Source of the DNA: Rhodopirellula islandica
GTDB lineage: Bacteria > Planctomycetota > Planctomycetia > Pirellulales > Pirellulaceae
Assembly (NCBI RefSeq): GCF_001027925.1
Contig: NZ_LECT01000055.1
Location: 113,855-177,854, forward strand
DNA: 64,000 nt
Direction of reading: 5' to 3'
In this document: positions 9,164 to 18,270 of the stretch, piece after piece
Numbering within the stretch: the first letter of the stretch is position 1
Layout of the letters: every line of letters begins with the position of its first letter
Translations under genes and position numbers: made by a program
Notes under the pieces: generated by a model
What the model was told of the DNA's origin: nothing
Databases searched by the model: none
What the model saw: the letters and a program-made list of their open reading frames with translations, nothing else

Positions 9164-10153
9164 TCACTCCGGCGGTTGCGGGTAGGTCTTCTTTGCCCAA
9201 GCCGCAGCGCCGAGCACGCCGGCGTCGTCCCCCAGCTTGGCAGGTTTGACCTCAAAGCGATCTTTGTAGACCGGCATCACGCATTCGCGAGCGGTCTTGC
9301 GGACGGTGCTGACGATCAAGTCCTCCATCGCTTCGACCAAACCACCGCCCAAGATGATGGTGTCAGGGCAAAGCAGATTGACGACGTTGGCGACCCCATA
9401 GCCAATCGTGACGCTGGCAGATTCCACCAACGCTTTGATGGCTTTGTCACCATTCTTGATCGAGTCCGCCAGGGCTCCGCTACGGATATCGGCCAAGTCC
9501 GTCCCGGCGTCCTTGAGCAAGGCGGGGGCTTCCCCTCGATACGCGGTCTTGGCCGCTTCCGAGGCGATTGTCAATCGACTGGCTTCCGCTTCCAACGTCC
9601 CTGTCATGCTGCTGCCGCTCAAACGCGTGCCGCTGCTGACCCGTGTGTGCCCGATCTCCATGCAGGAGATTCCGGCACCATGCAGAATCTGGCCCTCGTA
9701 GACGCAGCCGCCGCCGATGCCCGTTCCTGGGAACACGCCGACCGCACAGCGACTGCCCTTCGCCGCACCGAACAGAAACTCACCGTACACGCCCGCGTCA
9801 ACATCATTGAGCACCGTCGCGGGACAATCAAATTCCTTCTCCAGGAAAGATTGAATATCGACGTCGTCCCAACCCAAGTTGGGCGTCATCAAAATGCGTC
9901 CCTTCTTCAAATCAATCGGCCCGGGACAACCAATCCCAATGCCAGCGATCCGGTCAACATCCAGATCATTCTCATCAAGCAATCGTTGAATCGTCGAACC
10001 AATCCGAGCGATGCCACTGTCGGAACCTTCCCGACCGCGAGTCTTGCGGCGGCGGCGTCCGAGTTCTTTGAATTCGTGGTCGTAAGCAACAGCCAGCATT
10101 TTGGTGCCGCCGAGATCAAAACCGATCCAGATGTCTTTCAAGGGAGATTCCAT
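9164..10153 (-). CDS. ROK-family sugar kinase (glucokinase-like)
   Basis: About 329 residues. The N-terminal phosphate motif FDLGGTK (about residues 12-18), the GIGCPGPID segment, NDVDAGVYGE and GTGIGGG are those of ROK kinases, which phosphorylate glucose, N-acetyl sugars or allose in the cytoplasm. The ROK zinc motif (EIGH, then CxCGxxGC) is altered: EIGH is present but the following stretch reads GTRLSGSSMTGTLE with no cysteines, so zinc is probably not bound. The C-terminal GGG and GAA motifs are intact. The start is either ATG 10153 or GTG 10180; the ATG puts the phosphate motif at the usual distance. Specificity is uncertain. Confidence 0.85.
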   Translation of the reverse strand: MESPLKDIWIGFDLGGTKMLAVAYDHEFKELGRRRRKTRGREGSDSGIARIGSTIQRLLDENDLDVDRIAGIGIGCPGPIDLKKGRILMTPNLGWDDVDIQSFLEKEFDCPATVLNDVDAGVYGEFLFGAAKGSRCAVGVFPGTGIGGGCVYEGQILHGAGISCMEIGHTRVSSGTRLSGSSMTGTLEAEASRLTIASEAAKTAYRGEAPALLKDAGTDLADIRSGALADSIKNGDKAIKALVESASVTIGYGVANVVNLLCPDTIILGGGLVEAMEDLIVSTVRKTARECVMPVYKDRFEVKPAKLGDDAGVLGAAAWAKKTYPQPPE

Positions 10154-10248
10154 GGGTTGATTGTAAACGGCGACAGACACACGAACGGTTTCGATCCTCG
10201 GACGACGCGTAAAGCTGTTGTCCGACGATCCAATCCCATCCGCCTGCG

Positions 10249-13200
10249 TTACTTTTTCGCTTTCAATTTCAAAATGTCGTTGGCAACGGCTTCCAGTTGC
10301 GTTTGCAAACCAGCCAACGACTCTCGTTCCTTTTGCACAATATCGGCAGGAGCCCGGCTGACAAAGCTTTCGTTCGAAAGTTTATTTTGCTTGCCCGTGA
10401 TTTGCCCCGTTAGTTGCCCCTGAAGCTTTTCCAGACGCGCCAACTCCGCTTCCACGTCGATGAATTTCTCCAGGTCCACGTGAACATCCACGTCCACATC
10501 GGGCAACGCCAAGTGAGCGTCGGTCTCGAAAGCCGTCGTGTCGGGACCGATGGATTGCACCTCCGCCCCCGCCAACGCTTCGAAGTACGCCGTCATCGGT
10601 TGCAGCAGTTCTTTCGAGGACTCACTGCAACGAATCGCGGCGGGAACCGTCTCTTTCGGAGCAATGTTTTGGCTCGCTCGGATCTGACGAATGGCAGCCA
10701 CAATCTGCTGGAACTCGCTGAACTGACGTTCGATCTGTGAATCGTGATGCGACTCTTCGGCCACCGGGAAACTCGCCGTCATCACAAACGGGCCGACTTC
10801 CACTGGTGCAGGAACACCGCGTTTGGGTGCGATCTGGCCCAGATGGCTCCACACCGATTCGGTCACGAACGGCATGATCGGGTGCAACAATCGCAGCAAC
10901 TGATCCAAACCATGTGCGATCACGTTCTGTGCGATCTGACGCTGTGAATCATCCGACAACCGAGGCTTGGCGATCTCCACATAGAAACTGCAGAACTCGT
11001 CCCAAGCGAAGTCGTACAACACGCGAGCAGCTTCCCCGAATTGGTAACGCTCGATCGCGTCGCCAACGGTTTGCGTCACCGTCGACAAACGCGACAGCAA
11101 CCAACGGTCTTCGATTGGAAGCGAGGCCACATCGAGGGACGTCGGCTCGAAACCATCCAGGTTCATCATCACGAATCGCGACGCGTTCCATAGTTTGTTC
11201 ACGAAGTTGCGAGCCGTCTCAAATCGCTCGCTCACCACCGCGGCTTTCGGCAACGCCTTGTCCGCCTCGGTTTCTGCCCACTGAGTCGAGAAACGTTTGC
11301 CGCACGCGGGGCAATCCATCGACGGCAGGGCTCGGTTCTTCTTCGTTTGATCAATCAGCTTTTCGCACGACGGGCACTCGTACTGCACGGGCATCCGTAC
11401 GTCTTGCGTTTCGGTCGCCAAACGAGCCAAACCGAAACGCAACGCGTCGGGACCAAACTTGTCGATCACATCGATCGGGTCCACGCCGTTGCCTTTGGAT
11501 TTGCTCATCGTCTCACCAAGACCATCCAGAATCTTGGGGTGAATGAACACTTCGCTGAACGGAACCTCGCCCACGTTGTTCAGCCCCATCAACACCATTC
11601 GCGCCACCCACAACGTCAGGATGTCTCGCGACGTGATCAGCGTGGACGTGGGATAGAACTTGGCGAGCTCCGGTGTTTGCGCGGGCCACCCCAGTGTGCT
11701 GTGCGGCCACAGAGCAGAACTGAACCAGGTGTCCAGCACATCGGGATCTTGTTGCAAACCAAGCGATTCCACATCGGCTTCCACCGTTTCGTCTTCACTG
11801 CGGATGCAAACGAAGACCGCTTTGGTCGGTTCGCCCGAGGCATCGACTCCGTCTGAATCGATCCGCTGTGCGATTTGGTCGGGATGCCGCTCGCCCAACT
11901 TCTCCAGGTCGCTGGACAGTTCGTTGGCCTCGGTTTGCGACAGACCGCCTTTGGACCAGATCGGAATTCGGTGTCCCCACCACAATTGACGACTGACAGG
12001 CCAATCGCGTTTTTCGCTGAGCCAATCCAGGTATCCCTTGCGGTAACGTGCGGGGAAAATCTGAACGCGTTCATCGCTGACCGCGTCCATCGCGGACTGA
12101 GCCAGTTCGTCCATCGCCACAAACCACTGATCGGCCAGGTAAGGCTCAATCGGAGTCTTGCTGCGATCGCTGTGTGGCAATTCGATGTCGCGATCCTCGA
12201 TGTCGCCCATCAACCCCAGTTCCTCCAGCGCAGCCACCACGGCCTTGCGAGCCTTCGGAATCGTCAGGCCAGCGAACTGGCCGCCTTCGCCATTGAGCGT
12301 GCCATCCGAATTCAGGATGTTGATCATCGGCAGGTCCTGCCGGATCCCCACTTCGTAATCGTTTGGGTCGTGTGCGGGCGTGATCTTCACGCAGCCGCTG
12401 CCCATCTCGGGCTTGGCCCACTCATCCGCCACCAAATCAATTTCGCGATCGACCAGCGGCAACATCAACTTGCGACCATCCGCCGCCATGTCGCGAAGCT
12501 GAATCAGTTCTGGCAAACGATTCTCGCGACGTTGCTGCAACGCCTCAAGTTGCTTGTTCAGTTCCGCCGTTTCCTTTTCATTGGCACTTCCCAACTTTTC
12601 ACGCAGGTCAGCTTCGATCGCATCCAGGGCAGCCGCGGGATCGGGGTGCACCGCCACTGCGGTGTCGCCCAACATCGTTTCGGGTCGCGTCGTCGCGATC
12701 GTCACGAACTCAGGTTCCCCCGGCTTCGGATCGATCACTGGGTAACGGAAGTGATAGAAGTGACCTTTCTTGGTCTCGTTGAAAACCTCGTCATCACTGA
12801 CTGCGGTCTGCAAAAACGTGTCCCAGTTCACCAAACGCTTGCCACGATAAATGCGACGTTTGCCGAACAAATCAAAGAAGGTGGCTCGCACGGCAGCCGC
12901 ACAAACGGGATCGAGCGTGAATCGCAATCGTTCCCAGTCACAACTCGTGCCCATCCGCTTGAGTTGGCCCAAGATGCGTTCTTCGTATTGGTCTTTCCAT
13001 TGCCAAATCCGCTCGACCAACGCTTCCCGGCCAAGGTCATGCCGCGTCTTGTTCTCTTGCTCTTTCAGACGTCGTTCCACCACCGCTTGCGTTGCGATCC
13101 CGGCGTGGTCGGTTCCTGGCATCCACAGCGTTTCAAAACCCTGCATACGTTTGCGGCGAACCACGATGTCTTGCAACGTGTTGTTCAGCCCATGCCCCAG

Positions 13201-13356
13201 GTGCAACGCACCGGTCACGTTGGGCGGCGGAATCACCACCGAAAACGGCGGCTTGCTGGATTCTGGGTCAGCGTGCGAACACTTGGCATCGGCCCACGCC
13301 TGAGCGATCTTGTCGGCTTCTTCAGCGTGTTCGAATCGAGTTGGAATTTCGGACAT
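10249..13356 (-). CDS. valS: valyl-tRNA synthetase
   Basis: A 1035-residue class I aminoacyl-tRNA synthetase that charges tRNA-Val. HLGH (residues 52-55, after PPPNVTGAL) and TMSKSKGN (about 613-620) are the two class I signatures. The editing-domain region and the C-terminal coiled coil (ELARLEKLQGQLTGQITGKQ) are present. The protein is longer than the roughly 880-950 residues of most bacterial ValRS because of a charged insert in the editing region (about 235-280) and a zinc-ribbon-like insert after the KMSKS loop (CPSC at about 660, CPAC at about 680). Single gene, tandem with the synthase gene upstream on the same strand. Confidence 0.95.
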   Translation of the reverse strand: MSEIPTRFEHAEEADKIAQAWADAKCSHADPESSKPPFSVVIPPPNVTGALHLGHGLNNTLQDIVVRRKRMQGFETLWMPGTDHAGIATQAVVERRLKEQENKTRHDLGREALVERIWQWKDQYEERILGQLKRMGTSCDWERLRFTLDPVCAAAVRATFFDLFGKRRIYRGKRLVNWDTFLQTAVSDDEVFNETKKGHFYHFRYPVIDPKPGEPEFVTIATTRPETMLGDTAVAVHPDPAAALDAIEADLREKLGSANEKETAELNKQLEALQQRRENRLPELIQLRDMAADGRKLMLPLVDREIDLVADEWAKPEMGSGCVKITPAHDPNDYEVGIRQDLPMINILNSDGTLNGEGGQFAGLTIPKARKAVVAALEELGLMGDIEDRDIELPHSDRSKTPIEPYLADQWFVAMDELAQSAMDAVSDERVQIFPARYRKGYLDWLSEKRDWPVSRQLWWGHRIPIWSKGGLSQTEANELSSDLEKLGERHPDQIAQRIDSDGVDASGEPTKAVFVCIRSEDETVEADVESLGLQQDPDVLDTWFSSALWPHSTLGWPAQTPELAKFYPTSTLITSRDILTLWVARMVLMGLNNVGEVPFSEVFIHPKILDGLGETMSKSKGNGVDPIDVIDKFGPDALRFGLARLATETQDVRMPVQYECPSCEKLIDQTKKNRALPSMDCPACGKRFSTQWAETEADKALPKAAVVSERFETARNFVNKLWNASRFVMMNLDGFEPTSLDVASLPIEDRWLLSRLSTVTQTVGDAIERYQFGEAARVLYDFAWDEFCSFYVEIAKPRLSDDSQRQIAQNVIAHGLDQLLRLLHPIMPFVTESVWSHLGQIAPKRGVPAPVEVGPFVMTASFPVAEESHHDSQIERQFSEFQQIVAAIRQIRASQNIAPKETVPAAIRCSESSKELLQPMTAYFEALAGAEVQSIGPDTTAFETDAHLALPDVDVDVHVDLEKFIDVEAELARLEKLQGQLTGQITGKQNKLSNESFVSRAPADIVQKERESLAGLQTQLEAVANDILKLKAKK

Positions 13357-13455
13357 GAAAACAAAACGTCAACAGAGGTGGTTTGGATGGGCGGCGAACA
13401 TCCTGGTTGCGCCGCGAAAATCATGACTCAGCGTTTGCTGGACTGGTTCGGACGA

Positions 13456-15048
13456 TCAAGCTTCGCTGCGGTGCAATTTGTACTCAACGCTATCGACCAA
13501 GGCTTGCCAACTGGCTTCGATGATGTTGTCACTGACACCAATCGTTCCCCAAGTCTCTTTGCCATCGGTGCTCTCGATATTGACTCGGATCGATGCCGCC
13601 GTGCCGCTGCCGGAATCGACCACGCGAACTTTGTAGTCGATCAGCGAAATTTCACTGAGCACCGGATACGCTCCCGCCAAGGCTTTCCGCAATCCCGCAT
13701 CGAGTGCGTTGACCGGTCCATGACCTTCTGCGGCATCAAACCACAGCGTGTCACCGACCTGCAACTTGATGATCGCTTCGGCAAAGGCCACTTGGCTCTT
13801 CACATCGCGATCACCGGCAACAACTCGGAATTTGATCGTTTCAAAGTGAGGACGGAATGTCCCGGCCACCCGGCGAACCAACAGATCAAACGACGCGGTC
13901 GCGGACTCAAATTGGTAGCCACGATTTTCCAATCGCACGACCTCGGCCAAGATCTTGTTTTGAAGTTCTTTGTCGTCGCCCAGATTGTACTTTCCGGCGA
14001 TCGCTTCGATGTTGCTGCGTCCGGACAACTCGCTCACGAGAATCCGACGCTCGTTGCCGACCAACGCGGGATCAATGTGTTCGTAAGTGCTGGCGGCCTT
14101 GTTGATGGCATGCACGTGCATGCCGCCTTTGTGAGCGAAGGCGCTTTGACCGACAAACGGTTGATTGTTGCGCCACTGCAAATTCGCAGTCTCGTAGACA
14201 AATCGTGACAGTTCCGTCAGTTGTTTCAGCGGTCTGCCACCCAGGACGGTTGTGTTCTCTTTCTTGAGTGCCAAGTTCGCAATCACAGCGATCAAGTCGA
14301 CGTTGCCACAACGCTCTCCGATGCCATTGATCGTGCCTTGCACCTGAGTCGCACCGACATCGACGGCGGCCAATGAGTTCGCCACCGCGAGCTCACAATC
14401 GTTGTGACAGTGAATCCCAATCTCAACGTCGTAAGCCGACATCGCTTCTTTCGCGATTCGGGTCACCTCCGCCACTCGTTCCGGCAGCGTGCCACCGTTG
14501 GTGTCACACAACGCCAACCACTTGGCCCCCGACGCGGCCGCAGCCTGCAGCGTTTTGATCGCGTACTCCGGATTGGCGTTGTACCCATCAAAGAAGTGTT
14601 CGGCGTCGTAGATCAGTTCACTGTGTCCGGCCAAAAACTCCGCCGACTCACCGATCATCGCCAGGTTTTCATCCAGCGATGCACGCAGCACCTCGGTGAC
14701 ATGAAAATCCCATGTTTTGCCAACCAACGTGCAACACGGCGTCTTCGCAGCGACCAAGGCCTGCATGCCCGGATCGTCTTCGGCTTTCATCGATCGCCGG
14801 CGCGTCATTCCAAAGGCACAGACCTTGGATTTTCCCAGATCATGTTTGCGGATTTGTTCAAAGAACGCGACGTCTTTTTCGTTGCTCAGCGGGTAACCGC
14901 CTTCGATGAATTCAATGCCAATTTCAGCCAACCGAACCGCAATGTTCAGTTTGTCTTGCAGTGAAAAACTCACGCCTTCGCCCTGCGAGCCGTCTCGCAA
15001 GGTGGTGTCGTAGATCAAGACCGGTTGGGCCGACGAAGTGGCACTCAT
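13456..15048 (-). CDS. cimA: (R)-citramalate synthase / 2-isopropylmalate synthase-type enzyme
   Basis: A 530-residue protein of the DRE-TIM metallolyase family: DTTLRDGSQGEGVSFS at residues 14-29, the metal-binding HCHND near 218, and a C-terminal LeuA dimer/allosteric domain (about 400-520). The fold condenses acetyl-CoA with an alpha-keto acid. Sequence style and length match the CimA/LeuA2 group (pyruvate to citramalate, for isoleucine) better than classical LeuA. That assignment is by memory of the family. Isoleucine-pathway genes ilvN and ilvC lie about 16 kb away. Starts at ATG 15048. Confidence 0.85.
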   Translation of the reverse strand: MSATSSAQPVLIYDTTLRDGSQGEGVSFSLQDKLNIAVRLAEIGIEFIEGGYPLSNEKDVAFFEQIRKHDLGKSKVCAFGMTRRRSMKAEDDPGMQALVAAKTPCCTLVGKTWDFHVTEVLRASLDENLAMIGESAEFLAGHSELIYDAEHFFDGYNANPEYAIKTLQAAAASGAKWLALCDTNGGTLPERVAEVTRIAKEAMSAYDVEIGIHCHNDCELAVANSLAAVDVGATQVQGTINGIGERCGNVDLIAVIANLALKKENTTVLGGRPLKQLTELSRFVYETANLQWRNNQPFVGQSAFAHKGGMHVHAINKAASTYEHIDPALVGNERRILVSELSGRSNIEAIAGKYNLGDDKELQNKILAEVVRLENRGYQFESATASFDLLVRRVAGTFRPHFETIKFRVVAGDRDVKSQVAFAEAIIKLQVGDTLWFDAAEGHGPVNALDAGLRKALAGAYPVLSEISLIDYKVRVVDSGSGTAASIRVNIESTDGKETWGTIGVSDNIIEASWQALVDSVEYKLHRSEA

Positions 15049-15139
15049 GTAGCTGATTCAGGTGGGGGATGAAATCAAAGAACAGGGAAATCGGTGAGAC
15101 GATCGCAGCTTGGGAAGGCATCGCAGGTTGCGATCCTGA

Positions 15140-15694
15140 TCAACGCGTCTCCGTCGAATTTTCAATCACGCGAGGCGATTGGTACGGGTTCGCTGACGTT
15201 GCCGCGGAGGATGAAAGGGGGTCCTCATCCGATGCCGCAGAAATCGATGCGTCCGGAACGGCCGTCGTTTCGTGGTCGTCCGTCGACAAATTTGTTTCTG
15301 GTGGCGGTTGCTCCAGATTCACGCTTTGGCTCTTTCGTTCGCGCCGTTTGCGAACCCAAATCATCGCCATCAACGCGAACACCAAGCACACAACCGTCAT
15401 TGCAACGACCAACCGAAATGACAGCGGGTTGATGTCTTCCCCCGCCGCCCGCTCAACCATCAAAACCACAAATCGAATCGCACCACAACCAAAACCAAGC
15501 ATCCCCAGCGTCAACGCGACCACCGTTGCACTCATGCGTCGATGCGGGTTCAGCCCCACCACGCCCAAGAACAACAGCGGGATGCCAAACATCATCGGGA
15601 CGAACTGCGTGTAGCTTTTTTCCGTCGTCACGCTGAGTGCGGCCACCGTCAGTCCACACAGGACCAGCCCGAAGAAAATTCCGATTCTGGCCAT
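15140..15694 (-). CDS. small integral membrane protein, unknown
   Basis: About 184 residues with four hydrophobic segments in the first 120 residues (starting MARIGIFFGLVLCGLTVAAL), then a basic patch RKRRERK and a Ser/Thr/Asp-rich cytoplasmic tail ending in NPYQSP, a tail often seen in planctomycete proteins of this size. ATG 15694 was chosen because the upstream extension to 15814 is basic and would bury the first membrane segment. No family recognised. Confidence 0.55.
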   Translation of the reverse strand: MARIGIFFGLVLCGLTVAALSVTTEKSYTQFVPMMFGIPLLFLGVVGLNPHRRMSATVVALTLGMLGFGCGAIRFVVLMVERAAGEDINPLSFRLVVAMTVVCLVFALMAMIWVRKRRERKSQSVNLEQPPPETNLSTDDHETTAVPDASISAASDEDPLSSSAATSANPYQSPRVIENSTETR

Positions 15695-15871
15695 GGTTGT
15701 TTCAGGTGCCCGCCGCGATTGGACATACGTGTTCCGCCAAAGAAACCAAAGGACGGTTTCCAGAGCCCTGTTGTATCGTTTTGAAGCCAATTTCTGTAGG
15801 GCCAGTGTTTTCATCCCGCGGACGGGGCAAAAACATTTCCTCCAGAAGTCGTAAACGCCGGGTTTTAGGGG

Positions 15872-17542
15872 TCAATCGCCCTGGAAAAGCTCGCGATCTC
15901 GAAAAAACACCGCCGTCGCCCACCAAATCAAGGGCTGACATGCCATCAACCCGGCCCCGACCGCAATCGCAATCACCTGCCGATCCATGTCCGTCATCAC
16001 CGCTGCGGTCCCCCCCGCGATTCCCGCCACGATCAGCGAGGGGATCAGCGCGATCCCCAACACAAACATGTACAGCATTGCTCGCCCTCCCTGCAGCACG
16101 TCCGGTGTGCCGCTGGGCATCGCTCTCAACACCGTCGCAGCGGTCACCAAATTGATCGCCGAAGCGTATGCCAGATCCAATGCAAACCCAGCCGCCAACA
16201 CCGCAAGGTTCTCGCCCAATCCGCGCGTTGTGACAAATGCCGCCACGACGACAAAAGCGAATCGAATCGCAAACAAGATCACCAATTGACCCGCCAGCAT
16301 CCCAATCACAATCGCGATCGGACGACATGGCAACATTCGAAACCAGGTCAACGTCTTGGGCGTCATCGCCATGCCAATCGGCTGACTCAACGTCAACAGG
16401 AACCCCAGGTACGTCGAAGCCATCATCGCAATCGGCATCGACCATTCTCGAAAATGGGCGTGAATGATCTCCGGGCGAAAAAAGGGCAGGATCACCAACA
16501 CCAATCCGGTAACCAAACCAAGGCAAACCAAACCGAACAACAACTTCCCGTTGCGACGCACCGCGAAGGTGACTTGATGCCAAGCCACCGGCCCAATGCC
16601 TCCCCACCAAGGGAACTCAGCCAACTTCCATGTCGATCGATGTTCTGTCTTCTTAATCCGACCGAACTGACCCGACCGAATCCGCTGGATCCGCACCTGT
16701 TTTCGCGAGACGCCTTCCACGGCAAGCTCCGCAAACCCGACGTTGACCGTGTAACAGGCCCCAAACCCAACCATCAAGGTTGCCAAACACGCGCCCGTCC
16801 ACCCCAGCATCGCGATGCCAAGGGGTGCACGGAGCAACTTCCCAAACGCCATGAAGGGCAGCGTCATCACGCTTCCCAACGTCGATGACTGACACCCCAG
16901 CAACCATGCTTGCCAAGAGAAACCGGCGTCGCTCATCCCCAGCGGCAGCGACGTGATCAACAACAACGCCACCGCCCCCAACAACGCCGACGCAAACAGC
17001 GCCCGAACCGCTGAGTTCAACACCGGCTTGCTGATCGCGTGCAACGTGGTCAACGCGGTCACCGTCATCCCGCCCGTGTAAATCGCCAGCACAGCCGACG
17101 GGTAACTCCCCGCACCAGGCAAAGCGAACACGGCCATCAAGCAACTGCTGACCACCCAGGTCATCGCCAACGTCATCAACCGATACGAGAGAATTTGGTG
17201 ATCGGTGAACGGCCCCGCCAACACGAACTGCAACTCCGGCGGACGTAGCTCCGTGATCTGCTGCCCGATGTCAAAGTAAACCGCCATCGCCACAATCACC
17301 AACATCATCAACGGCACCGTCGATGTCACGGTCGAATACATCTTGATGTCATCCAACGACCCTGTCTGACTCGCGACGATCATGGGCATCAATCCCATGC
17401 CGACCGTCCCCACAACCATCAGGGCAACAAAGATTCCCGACGGGGTCTTCAGATGCCGAGCCAATTGACGCAAAGCGGACTTCAACAGCACCCCGGTCAA
17501 TCGAGTCAACGCGGGATCGATGATCGAACGCCGTTCGCTCAT
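15872..17542 (-). CDS. ABC-2 type exporter permease (second system)
   Basis: A 556-residue polytopic membrane protein, with hydrophobic stretches around residues 35-60, 75-95, 120-145, 150-200, 225-260 and from about 330 to the end. It starts inside the stop of the ABC ATPase (ATGA, 17539-17542). Together with the ATPase and the FAD oxidoreductase it forms a three-gene, fully overlapping operon. General layout resembles the permease at 4379-6175 but I saw no extended identity. Substrate unknown. Confidence 0.8.
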   Translation of the reverse strand: MSERRSIIDPALTRLTGVLLKSALRQLARHLKTPSGIFVALMVVGTVGMGLMPMIVASQTGSLDDIKMYSTVTSTVPLMMLVIVAMAVYFDIGQQITELRPPELQFVLAGPFTDHQILSYRLMTLAMTWVVSSCLMAVFALPGAGSYPSAVLAIYTGGMTVTALTTLHAISKPVLNSAVRALFASALLGAVALLLITSLPLGMSDAGFSWQAWLLGCQSSTLGSVMTLPFMAFGKLLRAPLGIAMLGWTGACLATLMVGFGACYTVNVGFAELAVEGVSRKQVRIQRIRSGQFGRIKKTEHRSTWKLAEFPWWGGIGPVAWHQVTFAVRRNGKLLFGLVCLGLVTGLVLVILPFFRPEIIHAHFREWSMPIAMMASTYLGFLLTLSQPIGMAMTPKTLTWFRMLPCRPIAIVIGMLAGQLVILFAIRFAFVVVAAFVTTRGLGENLAVLAAGFALDLAYASAINLVTAATVLRAMPSGTPDVLQGGRAMLYMFVLGIALIPSLIVAGIAGGTAAVMTDMDRQVIAIAVGAGLMACQPLIWWATAVFFRDRELFQGD

Positions 17543-18270
17543 CCAGCCGAATCCTCTTCCGAAGTCAACCGAAAGAACACTTCTTCAAGCGAATGAGAAT
17601 CCCCACCAAATTCCTGGCGTGCCTGCTCGAGCGGACCATGAAACAACACTTCGCCACGTCGCATCAGCACCAGGTGATCGCAGATGTCATCGACCAATGA
17701 CAACAGGTGAGAACTGACCAACACCGTTGCACCACGATCAGCTTGCTCGCGAACCGTTTCTTTGAACCGGCGAATGCTGGGAGGATCGAGCCCCGTCATG
17801 GGTTCATCCAGCAACAACACATTGGGCTGGCGAAGGTATGCACACACGATCGCCACCTTTTGCCGCATCCCGCGAGACAAACCTGACGCCACCGTCTCGC
17901 GTTTTTCGGTCAATTCAAATCGCTGGCAGAGTTGTTCGGCCAGCGGTTCCCAGTCCGTCAATCGGTACGCTGAGGCCACAAAACGCAAGTGATCGTCCAC
18001 CGTCAACGAATCAAACAAAGGTGGGTCGTCCGGCACGTAAGCCGTCCGCCGCTTGACCGCCAAGGGATCGTCACTCAGCGACGCCCCAGCCACGTTCAGG
18101 TCGCCCGCGGTCGGTGAAAGAATGCCGCACAACGTTCGAATCGTGGTTGTCTTGCCAGCCCCATTGGGCCCGACCAAGGCCGCGACTCGGCCCGCGGGAA
18201 CATCGAATGAAATCGAGTTCACCGCCGTGAAGTCGTCGTAGCACTTCGTGAACTGGCGAACTTCGATCAT
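17539..18270 (-). CDS. ABC transporter ATP-binding protein (second system)
   Basis: A 243-residue ATPase with Walker [10 protein letters not shown] (about residues 34-42), variant signature LSRGMRQK, Walker B VLLLDEP and SSHLL. It shares [18 protein letters not shown] and TGLDPP with the ATPase at 6172-7041, so the two are paralogues of one subfamily. ATGA overlaps join it to the oxidoreductase upstream and the permease downstream, which predicts translational coupling. Confidence 0.92.
   Translation of the reverse strand: MIEVRQFTKCYDDFTAVNSISFDVPAGRVAALVGPNGAGKTTTIRTLCGILSPTAGDLNVAGASLSDDPLAVKRRTAYVPDDPPLFDSLTVDDHLRFVASAYRLTDWEPLAEQLCQRFELTEKRETVASGLSRGMRQKVAIVCAYLRQPNVLLLDEPMTGLDPPSIRRFKETVREQADRGATVLVSSHLLSLVDDICDHLVLMRRGEVLFHGPLEQARQEFGGDSHSLEEVFFRLTSEEDSAG

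Noticed and set aside
11875..14208. 777-codon open frame on the plus strand
   Set aside because: Antisense to valS and the citramalate synthase, both of which have clear motifs; composition (Arg, His, Gln-rich) is that of a shadow frame in GC-rich DNA.
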